Source: Cepaea nemoralis (taxonomy: Eukaryota; Mollusca; Gastropoda; Stylommatophora; Helicidae). From it: a stretch of DNA of 64,000 nt. A program made the position numbers and the translations under genes. The notes beneath the pieces are model-generated. The model was not told the origin of the DNA, ran no database searches, and saw nothing but the letters and a program-made list of their open reading frames with translations. The stretch spans positions 631,001 to 695,000 of the forward strand of contig JACEFZ010025839.1 of NCBI GenBank assembly GCA_014155875.1, given 5' to 3'. Below are positions 10,550 to 21,150 of the stretch, piece by piece (position 1 is the first letter of the stretch; each line of letters opens with the position of its first letter).

Positions 10550-11784
10550 ACCATAAAAAAATCCAAGGGTGGCATTGGGGCTCTTCGCAGTGCCGAATCA
10601 CACATGCCTAAAGTTCTTTCAGCATGCATGTTATGCTGTGGGGCAGAAGCAGTATTTGCACAAAGTTCCTCAGGTGGATTGGACAAGGGCCCCACCTGAT
10701 AAGGTTTCAGTTGTTGAGAAAGAGTTTTTATGAAGGCAGCCGCTAAATTCTTAACAACTGCAGTAAACATATCTTTGATATCAATGTTCACTTCCCTTAA
10801 ATCAGGCTCCACATTCATTCTGCCCCCAAACGCGCCCTGTTCTTTGTCACCAAAACTGTCTGGTGACATCTCCAAATCTCGTAAGCCTTGTAAACAGATT
10901 TCCATCTCCTTTACCTGTGTGAAATGAATGTTACAGAAACATATTTTTAACAAACGCAATTTTGTAACCATATATATCTAGTAAAACTAAAAACATCTTA
11001 TCCTATTGCTTTATATTAATATTTGGTGGGTATAATAAGTGCTTTACCTTCGTTTGTGATTCATTGTGGATTATTTTATGAAGTTTACGTGGAATAACCT
11101 AAAGGTAAGTGGAAACAAAATATTTCACTTCATTCATTTCCGAAAGCATGTCATCTGTTTGCTATTATATAACTACTAACATATTTGTTTGTTTTTAGCA
11201 ATAATATAATATACAAGACTGCAACTAAAAGAACATGTTTTTAAAACATGAAAATACTTACTGCATTGAAATGTTCTTTTCTGTCTCTGTCTCCGTAAAA
11301 CCTCTGCATCCATGGTCCGGTGAGGAAGCGTGAGTACAGCCCAAGCACTTGCAAGTGGAGTACGACACTTGGGTCTGTCAAACCTTTGTAGATCTCCTGT
11401 AAAATATGAATAAAATTAGTGGAACTGGGGTAAAGCTGTGGAAATGTAAACAATATAAAATAACACAAAGTAATGCAGCTTTAAAGAACACAATTAAAAA
11501 CAATAAAAGGACATTGTGGCGACTAGCCTTCATCAACAAACAAATATATACACAAAACACAACATATAGTCACAGAGAAAACCCTCAGGTGACTACATTA
11601 AGGCATAAAGACAGGATGAGAAGAATAAATAGATCACCAATAAGTAGATCACCTTGCACAGATGCCTCTGTTTTGGTTTCACAAACTCTCGAAAGGTGTC
11701 TCTATGATGGTAAATCACAGCTGCCATACTAATCAGGATGTTCAGTCTGTTGCCGACATATCTCTTGATGATGCCAGGTTTGAT

Positions 11785-12026
11785 CATCATCTTCTTCAAA
11801 AAGGCTGTGAATGCACCTGGATCGCCAGACCCATCCTTGTATCTGCAAAACATTTAAACATTCAATTGTGTTACATGCATGTGAATGTGCTTTATTTACT
11901 GCAAATATGAAACAGATTCTCAAAAAGGCCAAGAATCATGCACCTGGATCGCCAGAACCATCCTTGTATCTGCAAAACATTTAAACATTCAATTGTGTTA
12001 CTTGCATTTACATGTGCTTTATTTAG
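11785..12026 (-). repeat. Tandem duplication of an exon 5' boundary
   Basis: About 120 bp spanning the acceptor and first codons of exon a is repeated with an offset of 127 bp (11811-11899 against 11938-12026). The outer copy keeps the acceptor TTTTGCAG and the codons for YKDGSGDPGA, but then hits an in-frame stop and diverges. It is probably a non-functional duplicate exon start. Confidence 0.7.
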
Positions 12027-12300
12027 ACTAGAGAACCCTAGATGACGTCCTATTCTAACCCCTGACAGTGTCATTCATTTGTTATATCAGAGGTTGATAA
12101 TTATTTTAACATTCATGTTTAAACATATTTAACTTTCTATTAGCACAAATAAGCTTTCAGTGCTGTTTGTCCTTCATTGTGCCATTACAATCTTCTTTTT
12201 TTTCATTCTTTCTTCTGTTACATTGGTACAAGCAATATTTTTGCACTCTTTATCATACCTTACATTGGTACTGAAATGTTTCTCCACAATTTGTCTTAAT

Positions 12301-12846
12301 TTACAATCAGATGTACAATGTTTCTCCACTGTGTCTAAAATTGTAATGTAGAGTGCACAATTTCTGGACAGAAATGTCTACAGCTATATTTACAATCAGA
12401 TGTACAATGTTTCTCCACTGTGTCTAAAATTGTAATGTAGAGTGCACAATTTCTGGACAGAAATGTCTACAGCTATATTTACAATCAGATGTACAATGTT
12501 TCTCCACTGTGTCTAAAATTGTAATGTAGAGTGCACAATTTCTGGACAGAAATGTCTACAGCTATATTTACAATCAGATGTACAATGTTTCTCCACTGTG
12601 TCTAAAATTGTAATGTAGAGTGCACAATTTCTGGACAGAAATGTCTACAGCTATATTACAATCAGATGTACAATGTTTCTCCACTGTGTCTAAAATTGTA
12701 ATGTAGAGTGCACAATTTCTGGACAGAAATGTCTACAGCTAAAATTGTAATGTAGAGTGCACAATTTCTGGACAGAAATGTCTACAGCTAAAATTGTAAT
12801 GTCGAGTGCACAATTTCTGGACAGAAATGTCTACAGCTATATTTAC
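12301..12846 (+). repeat. 89-bp tandem array
   Basis: There are five units of 88-89 bp starting at 12301, 12390, 12479, 12568 and about 12656, followed by two shortened units of about 52 bp that lack the first part of the monomer. The monomer includes TTACAATCAGATGTACAATG and GTGCACAATTTCTGGACAG. Near identity between units implies recent amplification. Confidence 0.9.
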
Positions 12847-13018
12847 ATGCTAAACTTGCTCTAATGGATGCAGTACATAGTGATGACACATACTATGTTT
12901 GTCCACCAACTTGTCTTATATTTCATTGGTATTAACAGTATTCCTGCAGTGTGGAGCATCAGTCACATTTTTCTTGTACATCTTACTCCATCAAGTTATG
13001 TATTTTTCATTAGTTTGG

Positions 13019-13425
13019 TTTATCACTAATCATTTTAAGATCATCTAAAGATCCCAGTTAATATTATTTCCAGCAGATGTGTCACCATGCTGGTTACAGT
13101 CTCATGATCTGCAAAATAAATGTTTATGTTTCAGAAACCAAACAAAGGGTAAATAAATAAAGTCTTTGTGTGTGGTAGTCACATGTGTTGCTGATTTATA
13201 GTTTGTTATAATCTGGTTTATCACTAATCATTTTAAGATCATCTAAAGATCCTAGTTATTTTATTTCCAACATCATTATTCAGATGTGTCATCTAGATTA
13301 TGTCACCATGCTGGTTACAGTCTCACGATTTGTAAAATGAATGTTCATGTTTAAAAAAAACATACAAAAGGTAAATAAAGTCTGTGTGTGCTAGTCACAT
13401 GTGTTCCTATTTTATATTTGTAATA
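13019..13425 (+). repeat. Two-copy direct repeat of about 195 bp
   Basis: Block 13019-13205 is repeated at about 13215-13425. Both share TTTATCACTAATCATTTTAA, CACCATGCTGGTTACAGTCT and GGTAAATAAA. Small indels distinguish the copies. No coding content. Confidence 0.7.
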
Positions 13426-13439
13426 ATTGCCCACATAAT

Positions 13440-13640
13440 ATTTTTGAATCAGTTGAATGTATTTCTATGAATTTATCTATTTCAACTCTTCTCTGCTGCT
13501 GCCCTTTATCTCTCTGTGGAGCATAGGTCCTCAACCAAGACTTTGGTTGGTTGAATTTTGAAGCTAAAGTTTTATCGGATGAGGTAGCCGGTCTCACACC
13601 ACCCCTCCTTAGTGGCCTCTAATGATATGCATGATACATT
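13440..13640 (-). repeat. F-family dispersed repeat adjoining the 43-bp array
   Basis: The sequence matches the F copies at 1340 and 52135 in reverse orientation (for example CAACCAAGACTTTGGTTGG, then GGTCTCACACCACCC). Its end, GATACATTACAGTGTTACTA, runs straight into the satellite monomer. Confidence 0.55.
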
Positions 13641-15368
13641 ACAGTGTTACTACTCTTTGCTTTCCTTAAGGGCCCTGGATACATTAGTGTTACTACTCTT
13701 TGCTTGCCTTAAACACCCTGGATACATTAGTGTTACTACTCTTTGCTTTCCTTAAGGGCCCTGGATACATTAGTGTTACTACTCTTTGCTTGCCTTAAAC
13801 ACCCTGAATACATTAGTGTTACTACTCTTTGCTTGCCTTAAGCGCCCTGGATACATTAGTGTTACAACTCTTTGCTTGCCTTAAACACCCTGGATACATT
13901 AGTGTTACTACTCTTTGATTTCCTTAAGGGCCCTGGATACATTAGTGTTACTACTCTTTGCTTGCCTTAAACACCCTTGATACATTAGTGTTACTACTCT
14001 TTGCTTTCCTTAAGGGCCCTGGATACATTACTGTTACTACTCTTTGCTTGCCTTAAACACCCTTGATACATTAGTGTTACTACTCTTTGCTTGCCTTAAA
14101 CGCCCTGGATACATTAATGTTACTACTCTTTGCTTTCCTCAAGAGCCCTGGATACATTACTGTTACTACTCTTTGCTTGCCTTAAACGCCCTGGATACAT
14201 TAGTGTTACTACTCTTTGCTTGCCTTAAACACCCTGGATACATTAATGTTACTACTCTTTGCTTTCCTTAAGGGTCCTGGATACATTAGTGTTACTACTC
14301 TTTGCTTGCCTTAAGGGCCCTGGATACATTAGTGTATTAGTGTTACTACTCTTTGCTTGCCTTAAACATCCTGAATACATTAGTGTTACTACTCTTTGCT
14401 TGCCTTAAACACCCTGGATACATTAGTGTTCCTACTCTTTGCTTTCCTTAAGGGCCCTGGATACATTAGTGTTACTACTCTTTGCTTGCCTTAAACACCC
14501 TAGATACATTAGTGTTACTACTCTTTGCTTTCCTTAAGGGCCCTGGATACATTAGTGTTACTACTCTTTGCTTACCTTAAACACCCTGGATACATTAGTG
14601 TTACTACTCTTTGCTTTCCTTAAGGGCCCTGGATACATTAGTGTTACTACTCTTTGCTTGCCTTAAACACCCTGGATACATTAGTGTTACTACTCTTTGC
14701 TTTCCTTAAGGGCCCTGGATACATTAGTGTTACTACTCTTTGCTTGCCTTAAACGCCCTGGATACATTAGTGTTACTACTTTTTGCTTTCCTTAAGGGCC
14801 CTGGATACATTAGTGTTACTACTCTTTGCTTGCCTTAAACGCCCTGGATACATTAGTGTTACTACTTTTTGCTTTCCTTAAGGGCCCTGGATACATTAGT
14901 GTTACTACTCTTTGCTTGCCTTAAACACCCTGGATACATTAATGTTACTACTCTCTGCTTTCCTCAAGGGCCCTGGATACATTACTGTTACTACTCTTTG
15001 CTTGCCTTAAACGCCCTGGATACATTAGTGTTACTACTCTTTGCTTGCCTTAAACGCCCTGGATACGTTAATGTTACTACTCTTTGCTTTCCTTAAGGGC
15101 CCTGGATACATTACTGTTACTACTCTTTGCTTGCCTTAAGGGCCCTGGATACATTAATGTTACTACTCTTTGCTTGCCTTAAACGCCCTGGATACATTAG
15201 TGTTACTACTCTTTGCTTTCCTTAAGGGCCCTGAATACATTAGTGTTACTACTCTTTGCTTCTTGCCTTAAGGGCCCTGGATACATTAGTGTTACTACTC
15301 TTTGCTTGCCTTAAGGGCTCTGGATACACTACAGTGTTACTACTCTTTGCTTACTTTAAGGGCCCTGC
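13641..15368 (+). repeat. 43-bp satellite array with two alternating monomer types
   Basis: There are about 40 units of 43 bp sharing GGATACATTAGTGTTACTAC and TCTTTGCTT. Two monomer endings alternate irregularly: a GCCTTAAACACCCT type and a TCCTTAAGGGCCCT type (with the palindrome AGGGCCCT). Alternation makes an 86-bp higher-order unit over much of the array. A few units have ACTGTTACT, AATGTTACT or short insertions such as the one near 14335. The short open frames here are repeat shadows. Confidence 0.95.
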
Positions 15369-16412
15369 GAACACACTTTCATTTCCTCCAAGTCTGCTGT
15401 TTCTGATATTTTTATTATGGCACCCAGAGCCACCACTAATACATTAAATTGTCTATGAAACTTCTGTTTCAGAAGACTTTCACAGATAATTATTTTTGTT
15501 AACTAGAGGTTGTGATGAGAGCAACATTTTGCAAAGACTTGCTGCATCATGATGAAGAACACAGATCTTTATCATGAATTCTGCAACCCATCCATTGTGG
15601 TGAAGATTATACAAGTGACAAGATTATAGATATAGATAATAAATGTCCAGCGAATGAAAGAAGATCAACTGTCAGCTTAGTCTGTCTGGGCAATTTTTGT
15701 AGATTTTTTGTTTGTTTTGTATTGTTTAGTCTGCCCGTATTATTTTTTTTTGCTGGTGGGCCAAATAGTGGCCATAGTATTGTTTTGGGCTGCTACAGCT
15801 CTTCACAGCTGTCGTCTGTAATTACTTCATTGCCCTTCCAATCTCTCTGGTCAGTTGTTATCGGTTTCTCTTCAACTTTATATTTAGTCTTTTCTTTTTC
15901 CCTTGTGGACCAAACCCATGATATTGTTTGGTTTTTCTCCTATTATCTTCTCTTATTCATTTGTTTTTGCCCATTATCAGTTCAATTGATTGCTGTTTTC
16001 TCTTCATTGACAGTTCCATATTTACTATTGCATTTATGTATATTATCAAATGAATGAATCACCAAACAATGAGAAGTAGAATCAGTCAGTTTTACTAGAT
16101 CAAAATCATAAATAACAAAATGGATGTTGCAGCCAAAGGCCAAAGCCTTTGTCAGTACACAAACAACAAACACACACTGATACAACTACATGAAAAATAC
16201 TACATGAATATATATATATATATAAGTTACTCATCTGTTTCTTTGTTATGGACTTAACATGTGTGTGGTTGAATGCCACATGCATGGTTATAACAATGTA
16301 ATTTATCAAAGGAAAGTAATTCCACTGACATGCCAATTTAGCTTACATTTACTTTGCTAGTACCTTTCACTATTCAAGTAACCAGTCATGTTTTAATACC
16401 TCATCCGAAGGT
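15369..16412. other. No supported gene; small AT microsatellite
   Basis: The satellite exits at GGGCCCTGCGAACACAC into unique AT-rich DNA. An (AT)n tract lies at about 16208-16224. The open frame at 15722-16057 is T-rich and hydrophobic without recognisable motifs, so I do not call it a gene. Confidence 0.5.
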
Positions 16413-16650
16413 ACCGGCTCTATGGTGTAGGGGTTACGAATGTAATTCGCAATCCCACATATTGCTTTCAAAAAGCAGCTGCAGGCGATTTGGAAGTAAA
16501 CCAGCCTTGCGTTGGTTTCCTTACAATGGTATGAGTTCCGGTTGTTCAGAAAGCAATGGCAAACTACTGAATGTAAACTTGCCCACGAATAACAAATAGC
16601 CAAAAATACTGGGGTTGACTGCTACATCCTGTACAAAGACATGCAAGTAA
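16413..16650 (+). repeat. S1 SINE, copy 1
   Basis: A tRNA-like head (GGCTCTATGGTGTAGGGGTT) is followed by a central domain containing TTCAGAAAGCAATGGCAAAC, then ACTTGCC and GGGGTTGACTGCTACATCCT. The central domain recurs at 36765-36975, 51147-51385 and 60290-60525. Confidence 0.7.
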
Positions 16651-16699
16651 CATCTGAAGGTAGAGGTAGTCCCATAGCAGATACTGCAGTTGGGATGTG

Positions 16700-16935
16700 A
16701 AGTGTTAGGACTTCACATTTTCTAGGCTATGACATGTGAAATGGGCTGGCCTGCTCCCTTCCTTGTCACCTTTTGTTTCTGAAACAATTTTGAAAATCGT
16801 CTGACATCCACTGTATGAGATAGATTGGCTAGACCGAAGAGCTGTGCTGGTTGGAATAATAATCCTGCTCTGCTCGTAATTAAATCTGGACCACTGGCTT
16901 TTGCAGGCTAGCACACTAATCACTATGTCATGACA
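16700..16935 (-). repeat. S5 SINE-like repeat, copy 3
   Basis: On the minus strand a GACATAGTGATTAGTGTGCT head is followed by CCAACCAGCACAGCTCTTCG and a GACAAGGAAGGGAGC block near the end. It has the same block order as the plus-strand copy at 52797-53015. Confidence 0.55.
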
Positions 16936-17090
16936 TCTACCAGCTAACAGTACATAGTAAACAACAAATGTACAGAGCTGGCTTTCTCTTAGTATGTGCT
17001 GAAGGGCAGGGCTTCAAGCTGTGAATGCTTCATGCTTCTGCATGGGGTGGAATAAATTAGATTACTGGCAAAACTGTAGGGAAAAGAGCA

Positions 17091-17375
17091 AAGGAACTTT
17101 CCCTTTGATTCTTTATGGCTGTGTGATGAGGATGAATGTTTATCTGAAGTATTTCCTTTTGAATCTTTATGACTGTGTGATGAGAACAAATGTTTATCTG
17201 AAGTGTTTCCTTATGAATCTTTATGACTGTGTGATGAGGATGAATGTTTATCTAAAACATTTCCTTTTGAATCTTTATGGCTGTGGGGTAAGAGCGAATG
17301 TTTATCTGAAGAATTTAGTCTTGAATCTTTACATGGTAAAGGAGAGAAGTCTCATAGAAAAAATACAACTGAAGA
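17091..17375 (-). pseudogene. Rearranged fragment of SPT2 exon 3
   Basis: On the minus strand, 17337-17091 closely matches SPT2 exon 3 from about 32106, including several SHSHKDSKGN-type repeats (SSHSHKDSKGNTSDKHSSSS), with one in-frame stop (TCATAA). Immediately beyond, 17334-17371 on the plus strand matches sense SPT2 sequence at about 33162-33200 (GGTAAAGGAGAGAAG). The fragment is therefore an inverted piece joined to a sense piece with the middle missing. There is no start codon or splice context for expression. Confidence 0.8.
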
Positions 17376-17384
17376 GAGAAAAAT

Positions 17385-17512
17385 ATCCAAATGGATTGGG
17401 CATGTGGCATAGTAGGACATAATCACAGACCTGATCCAAGACTGGTGATTGTGTGAGATTGTGAACCATGACCACCCATGCTTACGGCAAAGGCATATGA
17501 TGATGTTGAGAA
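17385..17512 (+). mobile_element. LINE-A 3' terminal fragment
   Basis: Decayed LINE-A tail: GGATTGGGCATGTGGCAT, then GACCTGATCC, then CATGACCACCCATGCTTACG, ending in an ATGATG tail. It matches the end of the copy at 5223-6780. Confidence 0.6.
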
Positions 17513-18156
17513 ATTTGCGACTACGAAGGTTGTAACAGAGGTGAGGGGAACAAATGCTGAGGTAATGAGTAGGGTTGCTCTCTGCCTGGGTTCATGGACC
17601 TCAGATGCATGCATTATTACCCCGGGGTTACTATAAAGTCCTGCAGTCTTACTTATGCTACATAATTGTTGGTTACAGTCTCTAATTTCACGACGGTGGG
17701 CAGAGGATCTCTTTTTGGAGACAATGGCCACGGTTATTGACCAGTATGGTCACTGCTAAGAAGGAAAGCAATCACAAACTACCTTCTTTACAAGTGCCAA
17801 GATAATCATGTTTCGTGTAAAAGACAATCAGAGAAATGGCGTAAATGGGTGCTCCATAGGAGCAGCCTCACCCGATAAGGGTAGTTATGTCCACAAGGTG
17901 ACTCCAGACTGGCAGCAAGCGACTGGGTGCAAAAGATATCCAACAACATTTAACAACATTTAAAATAGGCATGTGGAACATTAAAACTATGAGTGGGGAT
18001 GGCAAACTGGATAATTTCAACAAGAAATTAGAAGACTGAATATTCATGTTTAGGTATACTTGAGACCAGGTGGAAAGGAATGATCATAATAACATCAGAT
18101 GAATATAACATAATCCATTCGGTATAGAGAAAAAACAGCGAGGTGTAGCACTTATA

Positions 18157-18390
18157 ATGAGTATGGGGAGATCAAAATCTATCAAAGGATATTGGACTGT
18201 ATCAGACAGAATATTACTGGTAAAGTTAAGTAGCAGACCTTTTGATCTAAACATCATACAAGTTTATGCACCAACATCAGACATCAGTGATGACAGCATC
18301 GATGAATTTTGTAATGATTTGGAGATTACCTTCAAGAAACCTTCAGAGTTAAATATAATGGGTGACTTTAATGCTAAAGTTGGAAATTAA
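18157..18390 (+). CDS. LINE-A endonuclease remnant ORF
   Basis: This 77-codon open piece of the apurinic/apyrimidinic-type endonuclease of LINE-A2 has VYAPTSDISDDSIDEF and the catalytic-region motif MGDFNAKVG. The frame stops at TAA after VGN, and homology continues to about 18590 with DHKIRNQIDYILIN. It would nick target DNA in an active element. It is a remnant here. Confidence 0.7.
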   Translation: MSMGRSKSIKGYWTVSDRILLVKLSSRPFDLNIIQVYAPTSDISDDSIDEFCNDLEITFKKPSELNIMGDFNAKVGN

Positions 18391-19370
18391 CAAGATGGAT
18401 GCATAGTAGGCAAGTATGGACTAGGAGAATGGAATGAAAGAGGCTGCAGTCTTTTACAGTGGACAAAAGAGCATGATGTGATTATTGGAAACATCTGGTA
18501 TCAACAAAAACCAAGGAGAATGTGGACATGGAGTAGTCCTGACCATAAGATCAGAAACCAGATTGATTACATCCTCATCAACAGAAGATTTTGAAATTCC
18601 TTAAAAGTCACAAAAACTAAACCAAGGGCAATATACATATAAAATTAAAAAGGTCAAATATACACCAAGAAACACACAATTTGATCTTTGTACATTGAAA
18701 GATGAGATAAAAAATATAAATTCAATGAACAGGTAAAGAACAGATCTAATGCATTGTCAGATCTGGAACTTCTCTTTCAAGATGTCAGTGACCAATGGCA
18801 AATATTGAAGAACTCAGTCAGCCAGGCTGCATAAGCAACTAACCCAAAAATGAAAATGATGGGACAGTAAGAAATGGATGATGGAAGATATAATAAAACA
18901 AATGAATATAAGAAGAAATAACAAAAAATAATCATGGAAAATATGAAGAGATTCACAGGAAAAGTAGGAAATTGTGCAAGAGAGGCACAAGAAGCATGGC
19001 TTGAGGAAATTGCAGGGCATTTGAAAACACTATGAGTATCAAATTAATGCACAGAAGATTCATGACATCACTAAGAAAAGAACACACACATCAGTGTGTT
19101 GCCTAAAAACCAAAGATAGCAAAATCATAATAGAAAAAGATCAGATTTTAAATGCATGGTCAGATTATATGAAATATCTTTATAATAATACAAGAGAGTA
19201 CTAGTATAATAGTCTGAATAATAATGAAGGACCATCAATTTTGAAGGTGGAAATTCAGAATGCTCTTAACCATATAAAAACTGCAAGACCCCAGGTCCAG
19301 ACAACAGCACAAAAGAAATGATCAATGCCTTAGAAGAATATGGAATAGACCAAGTCACCAGACTACTCAT

Positions 19371-19457
19371 CTCATCTCATCATGTTCCACTTGTACCTTG
19401 TGGTGTCAAGGTGAAGTATAAACAGCGGGAGAGTGCCCACTTATGGGCTTCATACTG
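19371..19457 (-). mobile_element. Small LINE 3'-end insertion in LINE-A2
   Basis: About 87 bp reading, on the minus strand, ATGAAGCCCATAAGTGGGCA, then ACACCACAAGGTACAAG, then an ATGAG-type tail. The same sequence is the 3' end of the LINE fragment near 2877-2955. LINE-A sequence (GACTACTCAT ... CTCATAGAAAAAC) flanks it on both sides with a short CTCAT duplication. Confidence 0.55.
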
Positions 19458-19928
19458 CTCATAGAAAAACTAAGAACCAGACTACTGAACACAATATATG
19501 ATACTGGAGGTATATAGGTTCCTATATTATGTAATTCTATATTTATTACAATCCCGAAGAAATCAGGAGCCTTGGAATGTGATCAACATCGAACGATTAG
19601 CATAATGAGCTACATCGCAAAGATTTTACTAAGAATCATCATGCAAAGAGTTAGGAAGAAAATACAACCTGAAATAGGGGAAGAACAATGTGAATTCATA
19701 GAAAGCAAGGGTACAGTAAATGCTGTTTATTTGCTGAGAACATTAATTTAGCGTTCCATAGGAGTAAACAAAGACATACATCTTTTCTTCATTGACTACA
19801 CAAAGGCTTTCAATAAAGTAAGACATGGCACCATGGTGAAGATGCTTGATAGGAAAGACCTTAGACTTGTAAAAACATATTGGAAACAACAAGCTGCCAT
19901 AAAGACTGATAATGAAGTAGGTCAATAT

Positions 19929-20688
19929 TGCCATGGGGCAGGTACCCGCTATTGACGTCAACAAAAACATGGAGAGAATCCTGGAACCCAAAAGCGTATG
20001 GAATCTAGGATACAAGTTGTGAACGCAGAAACATCACTCTGACGTAACTAGACTACAAGGAGTCTTTTTGCTAGAAGTTGCAATGGCAAGTTGTGTGTAC
20101 ACATTTGAATCAATTGTGGCAAGGACAAAGTGGATAACAGTGTTGATAGAAGATCAGTGGATGGATGACATGGATAGATTGATTGATTGATTGATTTAGG
20201 AACCAACATCACAGCATTCGGGACATTCCCATAAGCTGACATGGATAGATAAAGGGATGAAACACTGAGGATGTCATGGAATGTCGCCGGCGACTGGAAA
20301 ACCCGTTGGGCAGAGATCACCTAGACAGGCTGATCGGACAGCGTCACAAGTGATGGAGAGATAAAAGGGAAGAATGAATTTGACTAATGACTGAGAAGGA
20401 AATAGGGTTAGTATGTTAACATGTTAGATATTTATTAATTAACTCTATTGCCGGCTTGGCAACACAGGCTCTTTAGAGAAAATATCAAGATTGTGACTGT
20501 AACCTTGGGCTGTGAAATAAAGCAGCGATTTATTTGTAATGTTCAGCAAGAGTCTACATTGTCATTCATTACCCGTTCCGGCTCCAGTTCATTTACAATT
20601 ATTTGCTGTTGATCCTTTGAGCCATGAAATTAAACATTGACTTACCGTTGATTCATTCATGCTAAGTAGCCGAGTCACGGTATTGGCA
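19929..20688 (+). mobile_element. Solo LTR 1, nested in LINE-A2
   Basis: This 760-bp unit starts TGCCA and ends TGGCA and is flanked by the 5-bp duplication AATAT (19924-19928 and 20689-20693). The LINE-A reading resumes exactly across it. An AATAAA at about 20515 may mark the R region. Removing a nested 58-bp insertion plus its 13-bp duplication leaves 689 bp, close to the related solo LTR at 53346-54042 (697 bp). No internal gag/pol region is present. The 5-bp duplication and TG...CA ends fit a gypsy- or BEL-like LTR retrotransposon. Confidence 0.85.
20179..20236 (-). mobile_element. LINE-R 3' end, 58 bp, nested in solo LTR 1
   Basis: Flanked by the 13-bp duplication TGACATGGATAGA (20166-20178 and 20237-20249). 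On the minus strand it reads GCTTATGGGAATGTCCCGAA, GTGATGTTGGTTCC and an AATC tail. The same LINE end occurs on the plus strand at about 47480-47516. Confidence 0.8.
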
Positions 20689-20864
20689 AATATCAGCCTA
20701 TTAAGAGATGTGGGAACAGGGATGTGTTATGTCTCCAGATCTTGTTTTCCCTATACAGTTAAAATATATTTACAAATTTAGAAGATATGAGAGGAATCAT
20801 CATTGGAGGACATAACAATAACATTAGATATGCAGATGATACAGAATTTATCGCTGATAAGAAC

Positions 20865-21022
20865 AGAATATCCCCGGGAAGGTTAACCCGGTCAACAAAT
20901 GCCCGCAAAAGTCGGATGTGTCGGCCTAACAGCGCAAGAACGCAGCTCTGCTGTAAACAGGCACAACGCAATCACGTCCGGAAAAAAACTCCGGATGAAC
21001 GCAGAAGAAGAAGAAGAAGAAC
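20865..21022 (+). mobile_element. Element C, copy 1, nested in LINE-A2
   Basis: About 158 bp with CCGGGAAGGTTAACCCGGT near its start, GCAGCTCTGCTGTAAACAGG, and a GAA-repeat 3' end. It matches 58612-58742 on the minus strand. The LINE-A frame (ADK ... HLVDAV) is interrupted exactly here, with AAGAAC at both edges as a possible short duplication. It is a non-autonomous element; the class is uncertain and could be SINE-like given the GAA tail. Confidence 0.6.
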
Positions 21023-21150
21023 TGGATATGCAACATTTAGTAGATGCTGTTAATCTACACTGTGAACAACTAGGGTTAGAATTAAATTCTAAGACAGAGA
21101 TTATCATCACTAGGAAAAAAGAAACACCACAACGTGATATATATATATAT

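Larger units (their letters stand above)
7286..11842 (-). pseudogene. Transposase-like spliced gene, broken by RTE insertion
   Basis: Three minus-strand exons join in phase 0. Exon a is 11842-11653 (acceptor TTTTGCAG, 63 codons, with YVGNRLNILISMAAVIYHH). Exon b is 11396-11262 (45 codons, with LTDPSVVLHLQVLGLYSRFL and FLTGPWMQRF). Exon c runs from 10914 (VKEMEICLQGLRDLEM, then SAPQHNMHAERTLGMCDSAL). Exon c is split at 10535/7713 by an RTE LINE and resumes at 7698 (NKTLHWLQSYDDDF). Other lesions are a one-base frame loss near 10546, a TAA near 7583 and a frameshift near 7490 before a final piece ending at 7286. The motif order resembles large multi-copy transposase-like proteins in invertebrate and fish genomes, possibly hAT-related. 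I recognise the pattern from memory only. 5' exons upstream of 11842 were not found. Confidence 0.6.

Noticed and set aside
15722..16057. Hydrophobic protein of 111 residues
   Set aside because: T-rich AT-rich DNA gives hydrophobic translations by chance. There are no motifs, no splice context and no conservation evidence.
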